From assembly GCA_002343845.1 (NCBI GenBank), contig DDSQ01000085.1, forward strand, positions 27,633 through 52,394: a stretch of DNA of 24,762 nucleotides, in the 5' to 3' direction. Shown here in pieces: positions 22,927 through 24,762 of the stretch. Below the pieces are notes generated by a model. That model was not told the DNA's origin. It saw nothing but the letters and a program-made list of their open reading frames with translations, and made no database searches. The stretch is from Planctomycetes bacterium UBA2386. GTDB lineage: Bacteria; Planctomycetota; UBA1135; UBA2386. Positions within the stretch are counted from its first letter, which is position 1; every line of letters starts with the position of its first letter. Both the position numbers and the translations under genes were made by a program.

Positions 22927-23065
22927 TGCGGGTGGCATGGACCCGCAAACGAGACGAGGTGGGCTCCCTGGCTGGATTCTCTCCTGCGATTCGTCTGACT
23001 CTCCTCCTTCCGACTGCTGACTGAACTGCTGCGAACAGTACCCCCCGGCCAGGGAGCCTTTTTTT
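22927..23065 (+). ncRNA. Candidate structured small RNA with intrinsic terminator
   Basis: On the plus strand a first hairpin, TGCGGGT (22927-22933), loop GGCATGG, ACCCGCA (22941-22947), is followed 14 nt later by a 14-bp closing stem: 22962-22975 (GGCTCCCTGGCTGG) with 23045-23058 (CCGGCCAGGGAGCC, one G-T pair). A T7 tract follows (23059-23065). The 69-nt loop is pyrimidine-rich and poor in self-complementarity. It contains CTCCTCCTTCC (23001-23011), including CCTCCTT identical to the anti-Shine-Dalgarno core of 16S rRNA, and two copies of ACTGCTG. A weak extended -10 (TGG-TAGATG, 22914-22922) precedes it. It could be a free sRNA or an attenuating leader of the ureohydrolase gene 82 nt downstream. 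It is not recognised as 6S, SRP, tmRNA or RNase P RNA. Confidence 0.55.
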
Positions 23066-23147
23066 CCGCCGCGCGCTGCGCGGTGACCGCGCCCGAGTCG
23101 CGGAGAACCCTTGCGAGCACGCCGGTCGCGGCGCTACGGGATCGCGC

Positions 23148-24158
23148 ATGACCTTCGACCCCAACGCCGCCGCGTCGGCCGACAGCGGCATCTTCGGCTT
23201 GCCCTGCAGCGAGGCCGAAGCGGCCGTGGTGCTGGTGCCGGTGCCGTTCGCGGCGACCGTTTCGTACGGTGGCGGCAGCGAACGTGGGCCCGCCGCGATC
23301 CTCGCCGCGAGTCGACAGGTCGATCTCTACGACCTGCAGTGGGGGCGCGCCTACGAGGCCGGCATCCACCTGCAGCCCGAGCCGGCCGAACTTCACGCGC
23401 TACACGTGGCGGCGCGACGGCAGGCGGAGGGCGTGATCGCGCGGGGCGGTGCCAGCGCTTCGGACCCCGCGGTGGTCGCGGTCGACGCCGCCGGCGCTCG
23501 CGTCAACGACCATGTGCGCAGAGCAACTGCCGCGCTGCTCGCGGCCGGCAAGATCCCCGGCATCGTCGGCGGCGACCATTCGGTGCCGTTCGGCGCGATC
23601 GCGGCCGTCGCCGACCGCTACCCGCAACTCGGCATCCTGCACGTCGACGCGCACGCCGACCTGCGCGTCGCCTACGAGGGCTTCCGCTGGAGCCACGCCT
23701 CGATCATGGACAACGTGCTGCGCGACGTTGCCGGCGTGCGGCGGCTGGTGCAGGTCGGTATCCGCGACTTCTGCGAACAGGAACTCGACTCGATCGCCGG
23801 CAGTGGCGGCCGCGTCGTCACGCACTTCGATCGCGAATGGCAGCGACGGCGGCTGCGCGGTGCCGCGTTCGACGCCTCGTGCCGCGAAGCGATCGACGCG
23901 TTGCCCGAGCACGTCTACGTCAGCTTCGACATCGATGGCCTCGACCCCGCCCTGTGCCCGCACACCGGCACCCCGGTGCCCGGCGGGTTGTCGTTCGCCG
24001 AGGCCGTGCACCTGATCGCCGCGGTGGTCGAGAGCGGCCGGCGCATCGTCGCCTTCGACCTCGTCGAGGTCGCGCCCGGCGACGACGAATGGGATGCCAA
24101 CGTCGGCGCGCGGCTGCTCTACCAGCTCTGCGGTGCGGCGCTGCACTCACGCCGCTGA
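23148..24158 (+). CDS. Ureohydrolase (agmatinase/arginase family)
   Basis: Binuclear manganese hydrolase that releases urea from a guanidino compound, most often agmatine (giving putrescine) or arginine; 336 aa. Metal ligands are all present: His144 in 'GIVGGDHSVPFGA', Asp167, His169 and Asp171 in 'ILHVDAHADLR', and Asp261 and Asp263 in 'VSFDIDGLDP'. The N-terminal 'YGGGSERGPAAILAAS' (40-55) and 'GTPVPGGLSF' (274-283) are also family signatures. Residues 180-190 ('RWSHASIMDNV') resemble agmatinases and guanidinobutyrase-like members more than arginases, but the substrate cannot be settled. The ATG at 23148 lacks a good Shine-Dalgarno. It lies just downstream of the candidate terminator-bearing RNA and 43 nt before moeA on the same strand. 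Confidence 0.9.
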   Translation: MTFDPNAAASADSGIFGLPCSEAEAAVVLVPVPFAATVSYGGGSERGPAAILAASRQVDLYDLQWGRAYEAGIHLQPEPAELHALHVAARRQAEGVIARGGASASDPAVVAVDAAGARVNDHVRRATAALLAAGKIPGIVGGDHSVPFGAIAAVADRYPQLGILHVDAHADLRVAYEGFRWSHASIMDNVLRDVAGVRRLVQVGIRDFCEQELDSIAGSGGRVVTHFDREWQRRRLRGAAFDASCREAIDALPEHVYVSFDIDGLDPALCPHTGTPVPGGLSFAEAVHLIAAVVESGRRIVAFDLVEVAPGDDEWDANVGARLLYQLCGAALHSRR

Positions 24159-24201
24159 TGCGCGCTTGCGCCGGCCGTCGCGGCGCGGGAAGGTGCCGTC
24201 G

Positions 24202-24762
24202 ATGCCGATGCCTCTCACGTTGGCGCGCGCGCTCGCCGAGGTGCTCGCGCATGGCCGCCGGCTCGCCGCGACCGAGTCGGTGCCGTTGGCGGCAGCCCTC
24301 GGCCGCGTGCTCGCCGCCGATGTCGTCGCCGATGGCGCCTGGCCGGCAACGGATCGCGCGGCGATGGACGGCTTCGCGGTGGTCGCTGGCGCCGGGCTCG
24401 ATGCCGGCCGGTCGTTGCCGGTCGTGGGGGAGAGCCTCGCCGGCAAGCCGTTCGCCGCGCACCTCGCCGCGGGCCAGGCGATCCGCATCATGACGGGCGC
24501 CGTCGTTCCCGTCGGCGCGGACGCCGTGGTCGCGGTCGAGCAGACGTCGGGGTTCGGTGGGGGAACGGTCACGCTGAACGCGCCGGTTCGCCCGGGCCAA
24601 CACGTGCGACGCGCGGGCAGCGAACTCGCCGCCGGCACCGTGGTGCTGGCTGCGGGCACGCTCGTGCGCGCTGCCGAGGTCGGCGTGCTCGCCGTGCTCG
24701 GCCACGCCGCAGTCACCGTCGTGCGGCGGCCGCGCGTCGCGATCGTCGCCACCGGCGACGAG
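24202..24762 (+). CDS. moeA: Molybdopterin molybdenumtransferase MoeA, cut by the right edge
   Basis: Inserts molybdate into adenylylated molybdopterin in the last step of molybdenum cofactor synthesis. 187 N-terminal residues are visible, about 45% of a typical MoeA, with no stop before the edge. Family signatures are 'PATDRAAMDGFAV' (about 50-62), 'GQAIRIMTGAVVPVGADAVV' (92-111) and 'VRPGQHVRRAGSEL' (about 131-144). The last codons, 'VAIVATGDE', begin the MoCF-binding (MogA-like) domain. The ATG at 24202 is chosen because GGAAGG lies 8 nt upstream; a second ATG at 24208 is possible. Probably cotranscribed with the ureohydrolase gene. Confidence 0.93.
   Translation, partial: MPMPLTLARALAEVLAHGRRLAATESVPLAAALGRVLAADVVADGAWPATDRAAMDGFAVVAGAGLDAGRSLPVVGESLAGKPFAAHLAAGQAIRIMTGAVVPVGADAVVAVEQTSGFGGGTVTLNAPVRPGQHVRRAGSELAAGTVVLAAGTLVRAAEVGVLAVLGHAAVTVVRRPRVAIVATGDE

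Noticed and set aside
22995..23015. AAGGAGG on the minus strand as a ribosome binding site
   Set aside because: No ATG, GTG or TTG with an open frame follows at a usable distance.
22962..23058. SRP (4.5S) RNA on the minus strand, suggested by a central GGAAGGA
   Set aside because: The GGAA is indeed central in a long fold, but the conserved GCAG-type 3' side and pairing around the tetraloop are missing, and the T tract is on the plus-strand end.

Overview
The window is very GC-rich (about 70% by eye) and densely coding, with almost every real gene showing strong G/C preference at third codon positions. It most resembles a Planctomycetota chromosome. The signs are a planctomycete-type cytochrome c domain joined to leucine-rich repeats and a YHS tail, a secreted FG-GAP repeat protein ending in an 'LDLTNGIWSRLGY'-like segment, an ECF sigma factor, a DUF4388 protein and type IV pilus/type II secretion ATPases. 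No rRNA gene, CRISPR array, insertion sequence or integrase is visible.

Layout. 1-597(-): ECF sigma factor cut by the left edge, preceded by a folded intergenic element (714-761) and a kinase-like phosphotransferase (772-1776, -). 1933-3348(+): DUF4388 protein. 3366-6852(-): a translationally coupled phosphonate/phosphate-type ABC importer, phnD-phnC-phnE, whose permease is a tandem fusion. 7136-9585(-): a glycosyltransferase and a WaaP-like kinase/methyltransferase fusion, probably acting on surface glycans. 9647-10897(+): adenosine deaminase family enzyme. 10926-12131(+): cytochrome c/LRR/YHS protein interrupted by a one-base frameshift near 11988.

12157-13943 is the accessory part. Two unrecognised overlapping genes are followed by a hicA-hicB toxin-antitoxin pair bracketed by an 84-bp direct repeat. 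One copy of that repeat is the 3' end of slyD (13449-13943, -); the other is an orphan copy 632 bp away. This is the geometry expected after insertion of a small cassette into the 3' end of slyD.

14059-19095(+): a compact operon of three secretion ATPases (GspE/PilB type, PilT, PilB/GspE type) and folE. A symmetric hairpin (19099-19121) separates it from the convergent FG-GAP gene (19105-20580, -). 20682-22022(-): an SRPBCC/phytanoyl-CoA dioxygenase fusion. 22023-22656 holds no convincing gene. A tRNA with anticodon CAT lies at 22657-22733(-). At 22927-23065 there is a strong candidate for an undescribed structured small RNA: a 14-bp closing stem, a 69-nt pyrimidine-rich loop containing CCTCCTT, and a T7 tract. 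speB-like ureohydrolase (23148-24158, +) and the start of moeA (24202 to the right edge, +) close the window.
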